Positions 19,402 to 27,623 of a DNA stretch of 64,000 nt are shown in pieces. Both the position numbers and the translations under genes were made by a program. The DNA comes from Enterovibrio calviensis DSM 14347 (GTDB lineage Bacteria > Pseudomonadota > Gammaproteobacteria > Enterobacterales > Vibrionaceae): the NCBI RefSeq assembly GCF_000621165.1, contig NZ_KK211217.1, positions 558,001 to 622,000 of the forward strand, written 5' to 3'. Positions within the stretch are counted from its first letter, which is position 1; each line of letters begins with the position of its first letter. The notes below the pieces were generated by a model. That model made no database searches. It worked only from the letters and a program-made list of their open reading frames with translations, and was not told the origin of the DNA.

Positions 19402-19512
19402 ATGTGGTATTTCGCTTGGATTCTAGGTGTATTGCTGGCGTGCTCGTTCGGTATTATCAATGCGCTTTGGTTGGAACACACTGAAGCCATGGATCACGAC
19501 AGTGAAAAATAA
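19402..19512 (+). CDS. cydX: Small cytochrome bd subunit CydX
   Basis: A 36-residue single-helix protein opening MWYFAWILGVLLACSFGIIN, the CydX consensus, with the conserved LE pair after the helix and a polar C-terminus ending DSEK. AGGAGT lies 6 bases before the ATG. CydX is needed for stability of the haem centres in the E. coli enzyme. Too short for most gene callers. Its last 11 bases overlap the likely GTG start of ybgE. Confidence 0.93.
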   Translation: MWYFAWILGVLLACSFGIINALWLEHTEAMDHDSEK

Positions 19513-19807
19513 ATTCACAATGATGTTGGACGGTCTTCATGATCGTCTTCTTCAACGTGTATTGATGTTGTTTTCACTGGTGTTGGCGGTGACATGCGCA
19601 GGTCTTGTGATATGGGATCCCCAGTCATTTGCGGACAAAATTGGCGGGTTCAATCTCTCCAATTCCCCTGCATTGATTTGGGCAACATGTACTGGGTTCA
19701 TTCACGGTATGGGATTTAAGCCGCGCTTTTGGCTGTGGCAATTGGTGTTTTTCCCTCCGTTTGCCTGGATCGTGATGATTCTAATCCTATCGAGTGCATT
19801 CATTTAA
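19502..19807 (+). CDS. ybgE: Cyd operon protein YbgE
   Basis: About 101 residues, inner membrane, with three hydrophobic segments (about 21-37, 56-72, 80-98). The family features WATCTGFIHGMGFKPRFWLWQ and a hydrophobic C-terminus are present. The start is taken as the GTG at 19502, overlapping the end of cydX, which fits translational coupling; the ATGs at 19520 and 19523 have no ribosome site. Function is not established; the gene constantly accompanies cydABX. Confidence 0.85.
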   Translation: MKNKFTMMLDGLHDRLLQRVLMLFSLVLAVTCAGLVIWDPQSFADKIGGFNLSNSPALIWATCTGFIHGMGFKPRFWLWQLVFFPPFAWIVMILILSSAFI

Positions 19808-19834
19808 AGACCCAGTGACTGGTCATCTATGCAG

Positions 19835-19871
19835 CAGCCTGAGAGCCTTTGGCCTCAGGCTGTTTTATTTT
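19835..19871 (+). terminator. Terminator after cyd operon
   Basis: CAGCCTGAG/CTCAGGCTG, a 9-bp perfect stem, followed by TTTTATTTT. Separates cyd from the tol operon. Confidence 0.85.
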
Positions 19872-19975
19872 GCGCCATTCGTGACCTACTACGTTGCTTC
19901 GTGCTTTCAATATCTTGAGTAAGTCAGTTATAGTATTTCGCTAAACCTTAATATGGATTTCAGGTAATTATCCGG

Positions 19976-20389
19976 ATGAGCACTCGCCCTCCATTCTGTT
20001 GGCCAATTCGCGTCTACTATGAAGACACAGACACGGGTGGACTTGTATATCATGCGAACTATATCAAGTACTTCGAACGTGCAAGAACCGAACTATTGCG
20101 TAGTATCGGTGTCAATCAACAGACACTGTTTGAAGAACATACGGCATTTGTGGTTCGTCACATGGATATGGACTTTTTTAAAGGCGCAACACTTGATGAG
20201 GCGCTGACTGTTCAAACAACGGTGTCAGAGCTCCGTCGAGTGAGCATGACATTCTGTCAAGATTTGGTGAATTCAAACGGCGATGTGTTGTGTCAAGCTA
20301 CGGTTAAGGTAGCCTGTATCGACCCTGAAAAAAAGAAACCTAAATCTATTCCTACATCGATTCAATCGGAGATTTTAAGTGAGCGCTGA
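19976..20389 (+). CDS. ybgC: Tol-Pal system acyl-CoA thioesterase YbgC
   Basis: 137-residue hotdog-fold thioesterase. The active-site signature [19 protein letters not shown] lies at about residues 12-30, with the catalytic Asp in DTGG. First gene of the tol-pal cluster; its stop overlaps the GTG start of tolQ by 11 bases. YbgC enzymes act on acyl-CoA or acyl-ACP and are linked to phospholipid metabolism at the inner membrane; the link to Tol function is by position. Confidence 0.95.
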   Translation: MSTRPPFCWPIRVYYEDTDTGGLVYHANYIKYFERARTELLRSIGVNQQTLFEEHTAFVVRHMDMDFFKGATLDEALTVQTTVSELRRVSMTFCQDLVNSNGDVLCQATVKVACIDPEKKKPKSIPTSIQSEILSER

Positions 20390-21065
20390 ACTGTCAATTC
20401 TTGATCTGTTCTTACAGGCCAGTCTGCTGGTAAAAGCAGTGATGTTGGTACTGCTAGGCATGTCTGTCATGTCTTGGGCCATGATCATCAAACGTTCTCA
20501 AGTGCTTTCACAAGCGGTCAGTAAAGCGGAACGCTTTGAAGATCGTTTTTGGTCAGGCATGGATTTGTCGCAACTTTTTCAAGAAGTTCAGGCACGCAAA
20601 GACTCGTTGTCTGGAAGTGAGCAAATCTTCTATGCAGGGTTTAAAGAATTCGCCCGTTTGCACCGCAATAACGGCAAAGTGCCTGATGCAGTGATGGAAG
20701 GGACGTCACGCGCTATGCGTGTTTCGTTGTCGAAAGAGGTGGAATCACTCGAAACCAACCTGCCGTTTTTGGCCACTGTGGGTTCAATTAGTCCATACAT
20801 CGGTCTGTTCGGTACTGTTTGGGGCATCATGCACGCATTCATTGCGTTAGGTGCAGTGAAGCAAGCAACACTTGCGATGGTTGCACCAGGTATCGCGGAA
20901 GCGCTAGTGGCAACCGCAATGGGCCTGTTCGCAGCAATTCCAGCGGTAATGGCATACAACAAGCTGACATCTAAAGTTGGTAAACTCGAAAATAACTATG
21001 TGAACTTCATGGAAGAGTTTTCGAGCATTTTGCACCGTCAGGCGTTTGCAGCACCTAAGGAGTAA
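20379..21065 (+). CDS. tolQ: Tol-Pal proton-channel subunit TolQ
   Basis: 228 residues, MotA/TolQ/ExbB family. Three membrane segments at about 14-36, 130-155 and 168-190. The conserved block [21 protein letters not shown] is read in the second helix region, and helix 3 carries [20 protein letters not shown]. TolQ and TolR form the proton-driven motor that energises TolA. The GTG start overlaps ybgC. Confidence 0.96.
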   Translation: MSAELSILDLFLQASLLVKAVMLVLLGMSVMSWAMIIKRSQVLSQAVSKAERFEDRFWSGMDLSQLFQEVQARKDSLSGSEQIFYAGFKEFARLHRNNGKVPDAVMEGTSRAMRVSLSKEVESLETNLPFLATVGSISPYIGLFGTVWGIMHAFIALGAVKQATLAMVAPGIAEALVATAMGLFAAIPAVMAYNKLTSKVGKLENNYVNFMEEFSSILHRQAFAAPKE

Positions 21066-21068
21066 GCC

Positions 21069-21515
21069 ATGGCTTATCAACCTAAACGTAGGAAGATGAC
21101 GGCGGAAATCAATGTGGTGCCTTACATTGATGTCATGTTGGTGTTGCTGATTATCTTTATGGTGACAGCACCCTTTGTGACACAAGGTGTGGATGTTGAT
21201 TTACCACAGACATCGACGGCGAAAACTGCCGCAGAACTCGCGAAAGAAGAAGACAGTGGTGCTTTCATTATCGTTGAAGTCGACCAAAATGGCGGCTTAG
21301 GCTTGAGCGTTAACAACGGTGATATGGCTCGTGGTCTTTCTATGCAAGACATACTGGTACGCGTAAAAGCTGAATTGGAAATCAACCCAAAATCCCCCGT
21401 ATTAGTGGGAGGGGACGGACGCGTACCTTATTCAGAAATCATTTTAACATTGGACGCATTGAGTAGTGCGGGAGTCTCATCCGTGGGGCTAATGACCGAA
21501 CCGTACAGCTCATGA
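21069..21515 (+). CDS. tolR: Tol-Pal motor subunit TolR
   Basis: 148 residues, ExbD/TolR family: short basic N-terminus, a single membrane helix at about 16-36 with the essential Asp21 ([10 protein letters not shown]), then a periplasmic domain ending in the amphipathic helix [19 protein letters not shown]. Starts 3 bp after tolQ. The Asp is the proton-relay residue of the family. Confidence 0.95.
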   Translation: MAYQPKRRKMTAEINVVPYIDVMLVLLIIFMVTAPFVTQGVDVDLPQTSTAKTAAELAKEEDSGAFIIVEVDQNGGLGLSVNNGDMARGLSMQDILVRVKAELEINPKSPVLVGGDGRVPYSEIILTLDALSSAGVSSVGLMTEPYSS

Positions 21516-21528
21516 AATGAGAAACTGA

Positions 21529-22623
21529 ATGAAGAATAACGATAAGAAAGGATATACAGGCGCAACGGTCATATCTGTATTGCTGCATACCGCGCTTTTC
21601 GTGGGCCTGCTATGGGGTGCAGATTTCACCAAAGTCTCACAGCAGCCGTCAGGGCAAAGCATTGAAGCTGTGGTGATAGACCCAAGTGTAGTCAGCGAAC
21701 AAGCCCGTAAGATCAGACAGCAACGCGATGAAGCTAAACGCCAAGAAGACGATCGTTTACGTCGATTGGAGCAGCAAGCTGATTTGCTGGAAAAGCAGCG
21801 TGAGCAAGAAGAAAAACGCTTACGTGAGCTGAGAGCTGAAAAGCTGACGGCAGAGAAAGCCGCACGCGAAGCAGAAACAGAACGTAAACGTAATGCTGAA
21901 GCTCGCCAGAAAGCCGCAGAAGAGCAGCGTAAGGCCGAAGAAGCAACTCGCATCGCGCAAGAAAAATCTGCTGCCGCAGAAGCTGAACGTAAGCGCCAAG
22001 TGGCTGAGCAGCGTAAAGCCGAAGAAGCCGCGAAGAAAGCTGAAGCAGAACGTGTTCGTGCTGAGCAAGAACGCAAAAAAGCGGAAGAAGAACGCGAACG
22101 CCAGATAGCTGAGAAAAAACGTGCTGAAGAAGAGGCTCGCAAGGCTGAAGAAGCGCGTAAGCAAAAAATCGCAGAGCAGAAAAAAGCGGAAGAGGCAGCA
22201 CGCAAAGCAGAAGCTGCACGTGTAGAAGCAGAACGTAAGGCTGAAGCTGCACGTAAGAAGCAGGCAGAGCAGGAGGCTGCGCTCAACGAGCTTTTTAGCG
22301 GTCTCGAGTCCGAATCCGAAAATCGAGGTTCGGCTCGAGGGCGATTTATTAGCGACGAAGTTTCAAGATACGGCGCAATATACACACAAATGATTCGCCA
22401 GAATTTGTTGGTAGATAACAGCTTTCTTGGTCAAGAGTGTGTGGTGAAAATGCGGATAGCCAGCAGTGGTTTATTGTTAGACGTGACAGAAGTGGGTGGC
22501 AATTCGTCACTGTGTCGTGCTACTAAAACCGCAGTATTGAAAGTGTCATCCTTCCCAATGCCGGAAGATAAAGATGTCGCGGCTCAGCTTCAGAATATTG
22601 AGCTGACTGTGAAACCAGAGTAA
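21529..22623 (+). CDS. tolA: Cell envelope integrity protein TolA
   Basis: 364 residues in the TolA three-domain form: an N-terminal membrane anchor at about 9-31 (TVISVLLHTALFVGLLWG), a very long charged Ala/Glu/Lys/Arg-rich helix at about 60-250 that spans the periplasm, and a C-terminal globular domain from about 262 with two cysteines (GQECVVKM and SSLCRATK) that likely form a disulfide. The central helix uses recurring KAEEAA/RKAEE units, giving long open frames on the opposite strand that are not genes. Confidence 0.95.
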   Translation: MKNNDKKGYTGATVISVLLHTALFVGLLWGADFTKVSQQPSGQSIEAVVIDPSVVSEQARKIRQQRDEAKRQEDDRLRRLEQQADLLEKQREQEEKRLRELRAEKLTAEKAAREAETERKRNAEARQKAAEEQRKAEEATRIAQEKSAAAEAERKRQVAEQRKAEEAAKKAEAERVRAEQERKKAEEERERQIAEKKRAEEEARKAEEARKQKIAEQKKAEEAARKAEAARVEAERKAEAARKKQAEQEAALNELFSGLESESENRGSARGRFISDEVSRYGAIYTQMIRQNLLVDNSFLGQECVVKMRIASSGLLLDVTEVGGNSSLCRATKTAVLKVSSFPMPEDKDVAAQLQNIELTVKPE

Positions 22624-22635
22624 GAGGGATTCTTC

Positions 22636-23988
22636 ATGTTGAAACGCGTATTCTTCGGTGTGATTACGCTAGTGCTTGCGGCCATTCAACCCGCGCAAGC
22701 TGAGCTAAAGCTGGTCATCACTGAAGGGGTAAACTCAGCACGTCCTATCGCTATCATCCCTTTTCAATGGGAAGGCGAGGGTAAGCTACCCACGGATGTG
22801 TCGTCTGTGATTGCATCTGACCTGCAGCGCAGTGGTAAATTTAGCCCAGTGCCAACCGATAAAATGCCACAAACGCCTTACAGCGAAGAGAGCGTGGACT
22901 TCAATGATTGGACCGCGATGGGGGTTGATGCCCTAGTCACCGGGAAAATCAGCCCAACACCAGATGGCAAATACCTGATTGAGTACCAGCTTATCGATGT
23001 GGTTCGTGGTCAGCTGACTGGCGGACAAAGCAAAGGGCTGTCGACATCTGGCGAGTTGATTCTGACCAAAGATCACCTTCTTCTTAATAACCGTAAGACC
23101 GTCGCGGCTAATCAGCTTCGTCAATATGCACACCGCATTTCAGATCTTGTGTACGAGAAACTGACAGGCGAGAAAGGTGCATTTTTGACGCGTATTGCCT
23201 ATGTCGTTATTGATGATAAAGCTGAACATCCCTATCAGCTTCGTATCGCCGATTATGATGGCTACAACGAGCTATTGGTGCTGCGTTCAAAGCAACCATT
23301 GATGTCACCATCATGGTCGCCAGACGGCAAGCAACTCGCCTACGTGAGTTTCGAAAACGGTCAGGCACAGATTTTCATTATGAATATCTATACGGGGGAG
23401 CGCGAATTGCTTTCCTCGTTCCCGCGTCACAATGGTTCGCCTCGCTTCTCACCTGACGGCAACAAACTCGCTTTAGTGCTGTCAAAAACCGGTAGTTTGC
23501 AAATATACGTGTTGGATCTGAAAACGCGCAAAATGGAACAAATTACCAAAGGACGAGCGAATAACACTGAGCCTTTCTGGGATCCGGACGGGAAGTCTTT
23601 GATCTTTACGTCAGACCGGGGTGGTAAACCACAGATTTATCGAGTAAATTTAGCCGATGGTTCTGCTAACCGAATTACTTGGCAAGGCAGCCAGAATCTC
23701 GGTGGTCAACTGACTCCGGACGGTAGATACCTTGTCATGGTTCATCGCTCGGACTCAGGCTACAACATTGCAAAACAAGATTTGCAGTCGGGTGCGGTAG
23801 AAATTCTAACGAAGACAATGTTGGATGAATCTCCGAGCCTTGCCCCAAATGGCAGCATGGTAATTTACAGCTCGGTTTACGGACGTAATAACGTACTTTC
23901 ATTGGTTTCTATTGATGGACGATTTAAAGCACGTTTGCCAGCTACAAATGGTCGGGTGAGAGCACCAGCGTGGTCCCCGTACCAATAA
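22636..23988 (+). CDS. tolB: Tol-Pal periplasmic beta-propeller TolB
   Basis: 450 residues with a signal peptide cleaved after IQPAQA (about residue 22). An N-terminal alpha/beta domain (to about 165) is followed by a six-bladed propeller with repeats such as [30 protein letters not shown] and [15 protein letters not shown]. It binds Pal and mediates contact with TolA. Starts 12 bp after tolA with AAGAGGGA ahead. Confidence 0.96.
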   Translation: MLKRVFFGVITLVLAAIQPAQAELKLVITEGVNSARPIAIIPFQWEGEGKLPTDVSSVIASDLQRSGKFSPVPTDKMPQTPYSEESVDFNDWTAMGVDALVTGKISPTPDGKYLIEYQLIDVVRGQLTGGQSKGLSTSGELILTKDHLLLNNRKTVAANQLRQYAHRISDLVYEKLTGEKGAFLTRIAYVVIDDKAEHPYQLRIADYDGYNELLVLRSKQPLMSPSWSPDGKQLAYVSFENGQAQIFIMNIYTGERELLSSFPRHNGSPRFSPDGNKLALVLSKTGSLQIYVLDLKTRKMEQITKGRANNTEPFWDPDGKSLIFTSDRGGKPQIYRVNLADGSANRITWQGSQNLGGQLTPDGRYLVMVHRSDSGYNIAKQDLQSGAVEILTKTMLDESPSLAPNGSMVIYSSVYGRNNVLSLVSIDGRFKARLPATNGRVRAPAWSPYQ

Positions 23989-24021
23989 TATTTGCGCTTA
24001 TTTGATATAAAGGAAAACAAG

Positions 24022-24543
24022 ATGCAACTTAACAAAGTACTTAAGGGTTTGGCTGTAGCGCTGCCTATGTTTACACTGGCAGCATGTAGCTCAAGCGACA
24101 GCTCTACAGACAGCACCGGCTCTGAAACTAACAAAGGTTCAGAAACCACCATCGTAACGCCAGTAGATGGCGGTCAAGGTAGCCTGACTGAGCAAGAAAT
24201 TCGTAACAACGAATTGCGTCAGTCACAAACCGTTTACTTTGGCTTCGATGACTACTCAGTATTGCCACAGTTTGAAGACATGCTTGATGCACACGCAGTA
24301 TTCCTGCGCGCAAATGCAGACATCAAAGTGGTTGTTGAAGGTCACGCGGATGAGCGCGGTACGCCTGAGTACAACATCGCGTTGGGCGAGCGCCGTGCAA
24401 ACGCAGTCGCTAAATACTTGCAAGCACTGGGTGTTCCTTCATCTCAAATTGCTATCGTAAGCTACGGCGAAGAAAAACCTTTGGTTCTTGGCCAAGGTGA
24501 AGAAGCTTACGCTAAGAACCGTCGTGCGGTTCTGGTTTACTAA
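24022..24543 (+). CDS. pal: Peptidoglycan-associated lipoprotein Pal
   Basis: 173 residues from the ATG at 24022 (AAGGAAAAC ahead). Lipobox LAAC with the lipidated Cys22, a Ser/Thr-rich linker, then an OmpA-like peptidoglycan-binding domain with [32 protein letters not shown] and [10 protein letters not shown]. Outer-membrane anchored; binds peptidoglycan and TolB. The longer frame from 23992 lacks a ribosome site and would spoil the lipoprotein signal. Confidence 0.96.
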   Translation: MQLNKVLKGLAVALPMFTLAACSSSDSSTDSTGSETNKGSETTIVTPVDGGQGSLTEQEIRNNELRQSQTVYFGFDDYSVLPQFEDMLDAHAVFLRANADIKVVVEGHADERGTPEYNIALGERRANAVAKYLQALGVPSSQIAIVSYGEEKPLVLGQGEEAYAKNRRAVLVY

Positions 24544-24559
24544 TTAGAAGGTAAATCCT

Positions 24560-25288
24560 ATGAACAGTAACACTTTGCGTTCTCTTTCGCTGGCGTTACT
24601 GGTCAGTGTGGCAGCCCCTGTGGCTGCTGCACCTGCTCCGGTGACTGAGTTGGGTAGTAATAGCTCTGTAGAGCGGTTGGAGCGATTGTTAGAAGCGCGC
24701 AATCAAATGCAGATTGATATGCAAAATCAGCTAGAGCTCATGGCGAGCGAGCTCGATGAATTACGCGGTAATGTTGAAAGAAACAGCTACGAATTAACAC
24801 AGATGTTGGAACGTCAGCGTGAGCTCTATCGTGAGTTGGACACGGTGAGAAATGCAAAACCAGCACCTGTCGCGGTAACCAAACCGGAAGACTCCGCATC
24901 AAAAGAGTCATATTCTTCAGACCAATCTGAAAATGCACAATACGATGCAGCCGTAAATCTCATTTTAAAAGAGAAAAATTACGCGGGTGCGACCGACGCT
25001 TTCAATGCATTCCTTGCGAAATATCCAGAGTCGATTTACAAGCCAAATGCCCATTACTGGCTAGGTCAGTTGTACTTCTCTAAAAGTGACCTCGCGGCGG
25101 CTAAGACGCATTTCACTGCGGTGAGCCAGGTTGCGAAGTCTAGCAAGCGTGCTGATGCAATGTTGAAGTTAGGCATGATCGCTGAGAAACAAGGCGATGC
25201 GGCTACTGCGAAAAGTTTATTTAGCGCAGTCGTCAAAGAATACCCTGGCACAACAACGGCCAATCAAGCTGAGAAGAAGCTGAAATAA
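24560..25288 (+). CDS. cpoB: Cell division coordinator CpoB (YbgF)
   Basis: 242 residues, periplasmic. Signal peptide ending SVAAPVAAA near residue 24, an N-terminal coiled coil at about 35-95 (trimerisation region), a linker, and C-terminal TPR repeats from about 127 (YDAAVNLILKEKNYAGATDAF, YWLGQLYFSKSDLAAAKTHF). CpoB adjusts PBP1B activity and links Tol to septal wall synthesis in E. coli. Last gene of the tol operon and followed by a terminator. Confidence 0.94.
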   Translation: MNSNTLRSLSLALLVSVAAPVAAAPAPVTELGSNSSVERLERLLEARNQMQIDMQNQLELMASELDELRGNVERNSYELTQMLERQRELYRELDTVRNAKPAPVAVTKPEDSASKESYSSDQSENAQYDAAVNLILKEKNYAGATDAFNAFLAKYPESIYKPNAHYWLGQLYFSKSDLAAAKTHFTAVSQVAKSSKRADAMLKLGMIAEKQGDAATAKSLFSAVVKEYPGTTTANQAEKKLK

Positions 25289-25308
25289 CCGTCACTGAAC
25301 CAATTTTT

Positions 25309-25339
25309 GAAAACCGGCTTTTTGCCGGTTTTCTTTTTT
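25309..25339 (+). terminator. Terminator after tol-pal operon
   Basis: GAAAACCGGC/GCCGGTTTTC, a 10-bp perfect stem with a TTTTT loop and a following T run. Confidence 0.9.
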
Positions 25340-25360
25340 CTAGTGTTTACGAATAGCGTT

Positions 25361-25407
25361 TATACCCAAGCAACCTGAATCCTGCATCTTCAGGTTACTT
25401 GGGTATA
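25361..25407. repeat. Short palindromic copy of the TATACCCAAG repeat family
   Basis: 47 bp: TATACCCAAGCAACCTGAA at the left, TTCAGGTTACTTGGGTATA at the right, with the spacer TCCTGCATC. The arms match over 18 of 19 positions. It looks like the two ends of the 33094-33359 element joined together. Confidence 0.85.
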
Positions 25408-25442
25408 CATCTTCAATCGATTATCAGCCATGGCAGCTAGGG

Positions 25443-25457
25443 TGTTTGTCGCAAACA
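25443..25457. promoter_or_regulatory. Candidate operator palindrome before nadA
   Basis: TGTTTG-TCG-CAAACA, a perfect 6+6 dyad about 50 bp upstream of the nadA -10 element. It resembles the half-sites of the enteric NadR box (TGTTTA-N6-TAAACA) but has a spacer of 3 rather than 6, so it is not a simple match. Control of nadA by an NAD-responsive repressor is inference. Confidence 0.35.
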
Positions 25458-25505
25458 TCTTGAACTCGAGCAGCATAAAGGATGAAAATCTCGTCTTAAG
25501 CTGGG

Positions 25506-25511
25506 TATAAT
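25506..25511 (+). promoter_or_regulatory. Probable nadA promoter -10 element
   Basis: TATAAT preceded by GGG, 31 bp before the nadA ATG. The -35 region is weak, as expected for a gene that needs tight control. Confidence 0.4.
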
Positions 25512-25542
25512 ACTCGAATTGCTAGTAAATCTGAGTAAGTCG

Positions 25543-26604
25543 ATGAGCCAGATTATTAATACCGCCGAGACGGTATACCCTTTCCCTCCGAAACCAGAAG
25601 TGTTGTCTGCCAAGCAAAAAGCAGACTACATTGAAAGCATCAAACAACTGCTAATTGAAAAAGACGCAGTGATGATTGCCCACTATTACACCGACCCTGA
25701 AATCCAAGCGCTGGCCGAAGAAACAGGCGGCTTTGTTGGTGATTCTCTTGAAATGGCGAAGTTTGGTAACAAACACCCAGCGAAGACACTGCTAATTGCT
25801 GGTGTTCGTTTTATGGGTGAAAGTGCAAAAATTCTGACGCCAGAAAAGAACGTGATCATGCCGACGCTGGAAGCGGAATGTTCGCTAGACCTAGGTTGTC
25901 CGGAAGACAGATTCTCTGCGTTTTGCGATGCTCATCCTGATCATACTGTGGTGGTTTACGCCAATACTTCGGCAGCGGTAAAAGCGCGCGCGGATTGGGT
26001 CGTCACGTCATCGATTGCACTAGAAATCGTCGAGCACCTTGATGAACAAGACAAGAAGATCATTTGGGGTCCAGATCGCCACCTAGGCGCCTATATTGCA
26101 GAAAAAACGGGCGCTGATATGCTGTTGTGGCAAGGCGAATGTGTCGTGCATGACGAGTTCTCTGCAAAAGCACTTCGCGACATGAAAGCCGTTTATCCAG
26201 ACGCTGCAATTTTGGTTCACCCTGAGTCACCAGCAAGCGTGGTACAACTGGCAGATGCAGTGGGCTCAACGAGCCAGCTGATTAAAGCGGCAAAAGAGCT
26301 TCCTCAGCAGAAAATGATTGTCGCGACGGACAAAGGCATTTTCTTCAAAATGCAGCAAGTCGTGCCAGACAAAGAACTGATTGAAGCGCCAACCGCAGGT
26401 GCAGGTGCAACTTGTCGAAGCTGTGCACACTGTCCATGGATGGCAATGAATGGTTTGAAAGCCATTGAAACCGCGTTAAGAGATGGCGGCCAAGATCACG
26501 AGATTTTTGTGGATGAAGCGATTCGCGTAAAATCCCTGATCCCGTTGAATCGCATGCTAGCTTTCGCAGCCGAACTGCAATTGCAAGTTAAAGGCAATGC
26601 GTAA
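25543..26604 (+). CDS. nadA: Quinolinate synthase A
   Basis: Condenses iminoaspartate with dihydroxyacetone phosphate to quinolinate in NAD synthesis. 353 residues from the ATG at 25543 (homologues start here; the frame is open 8 codons further). Cysteines for the 4Fe-4S cluster are visible in [22 protein letters not shown] and [13 protein letters not shown]. Other family motifs are [18 protein letters not shown] and GDSLEMAKF. Position next to tol-pal-cpoB is usual in gammaproteobacteria. Confidence 0.96.
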   Translation: MSQIINTAETVYPFPPKPEVLSAKQKADYIESIKQLLIEKDAVMIAHYYTDPEIQALAEETGGFVGDSLEMAKFGNKHPAKTLLIAGVRFMGESAKILTPEKNVIMPTLEAECSLDLGCPEDRFSAFCDAHPDHTVVVYANTSAAVKARADWVVTSSIALEIVEHLDEQDKKIIWGPDRHLGAYIAEKTGADMLLWQGECVVHDEFSAKALRDMKAVYPDAAILVHPESPASVVQLADAVGSTSQLIKAAKELPQQKMIVATDKGIFFKMQQVVPDKELIEAPTAGAGATCRSCAHCPWMAMNGLKAIETALRDGGQDHEIFVDEAIRVKSLIPLNRMLAFAAELQLQVKGNA

Positions 26605-26628
26605 CGCGCAGCGACAATGATCCGAAAG

Positions 26629-26655
26629 AAGGCGAGCGAATTGTTCGCCTTTTTT
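26629..26655 (+). terminator. Terminator after nadA
   Basis: AAGGCGA/TCGCCTT stem around a nine-base loop, followed by six T. Confidence 0.8.
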
Positions 26656-26694
26656 GATCAGCTTTTTGAGTGAATAAAATAGAAAGGAGCGGGC

Positions 26695-27549
26695 ATGAGC
26701 CAAATGATGCTCACCATCGGCCTTCCCATCGCGTTGGCTTGGATGATGTTTTGTGTCGGGTTGACGCTTTCCATCACCGACTTCAAACGTGTTCTTCAAT
26801 ACCCTACTAAGGTCGCCGCAGGATTGGCAGCGCAGTTGATTGGGCTTCCGGTCATTGCTTATGCACTTGTCATCGTTTTGGATTTACCATCCGTCGTCGC
26901 TGTTGGGCTGTGGATACTTGCATTAGCGCCGGGTGGCGCGTCATCGAACGCAATCTGCCACCTCGCAGGAGGGGATTCTGCATTGTCTATCACGATGACG
27001 GCGATAAGCAGCTTAATCATCCCTTTTAGCTTGCCCTTGTTACTCCCACTCATGCTGCCAGATGTTGCTGCCACGTTGCCTGTTAAAACTGCCATTTTGC
27101 AGTTGGTTGCAGTGACCCTTGTCCCTACGTTGTTGGGCATGGCATTTAATCGATATGTTCGTGCAGCGTGGTCTGAGACGTTTACTCAGTTTGCGGGGCG
27201 CTCTGCGCTGTGGGCGCTATTTTTTACCGTCGCGATAACATTGGCTGCGAACACCAAGGTGTTTTACCAGATGTTCTCGGTGGCATCAGTGGCGGTTATG
27301 CTGTTGTGTTTGTTGGGAATGGGGCTCGGCGCATTGGTGGCAAGAGGGTTTGGACGGGATCCGACGCTAACGAAAACGTTCTCGATTGAAGTGGGTATAC
27401 AAAACGCAGGGACGGCTATATTTGTTGCTGTGGTGCAGCTTAACCAACCTGAACTCGCGTTAACCCCGTTGCTTTATGGCATTTTGATGAATATTCCGGT
27501 GGTGATATTGATCAGCCGTTATCGAAGACGTTTGTCCCACGCAGCTTGA
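26695..27549 (+). CDS. Bile acid:sodium symporter (BASS) family transporter
   Basis: 284 residues, almost wholly hydrophobic, with nine to ten membrane helices. Family features: the conserved ALAPGGASSNAICHLAGGD near residues 79-97, SLPLLLPLML, and EVGIQNAGTAIF near 228-239, the crossing-helix motif. AAAGGAGCGGGC precedes the ATG at 26695. BASS proteins import organic acids, bile acids or small metabolites with sodium; the substrate here is not evident. Single-gene unit sharing a bidirectional terminator with dbpA. Confidence 0.88.
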   Translation: MSQMMLTIGLPIALAWMMFCVGLTLSITDFKRVLQYPTKVAAGLAAQLIGLPVIAYALVIVLDLPSVVAVGLWILALAPGGASSNAICHLAGGDSALSITMTAISSLIIPFSLPLLLPLMLPDVAATLPVKTAILQLVAVTLVPTLLGMAFNRYVRAAWSETFTQFAGRSALWALFFTVAITLAANTKVFYQMFSVASVAVMLLCLLGMGLGALVARGFGRDPTLTKTFSIEVGIQNAGTAIFVAVVQLNQPELALTPLLYGILMNIPVVILISRYRRRLSHAA

Positions 27550-27570
27550 ATCCATATTTCCTGAACATAA

Positions 27571-27600
27571 AAAAATGCCGCTCGTTTGAGCGGCATTTTT
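27571..27600. terminator. Bidirectional terminator between BASS gene and dbpA
   Basis: A 13-bp perfect stem, AAAAATGCCGCTC paired with GAGCGGCATTTTT, around a GTTT loop, with T runs in both directions. Confidence 0.9.
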
Positions 27601-27623
27601 ATTGTCTATTCTATCTCTCGAGT

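Noticed and set aside
21510-22385. Long minus-strand frames opposite tolA (Ser/Ala/Arg-rich)
   Set aside because: They mirror the Lys/Glu/Ala-rich helix of TolA; composition is low-complexity and there is no ribosome site, so they are shadows.
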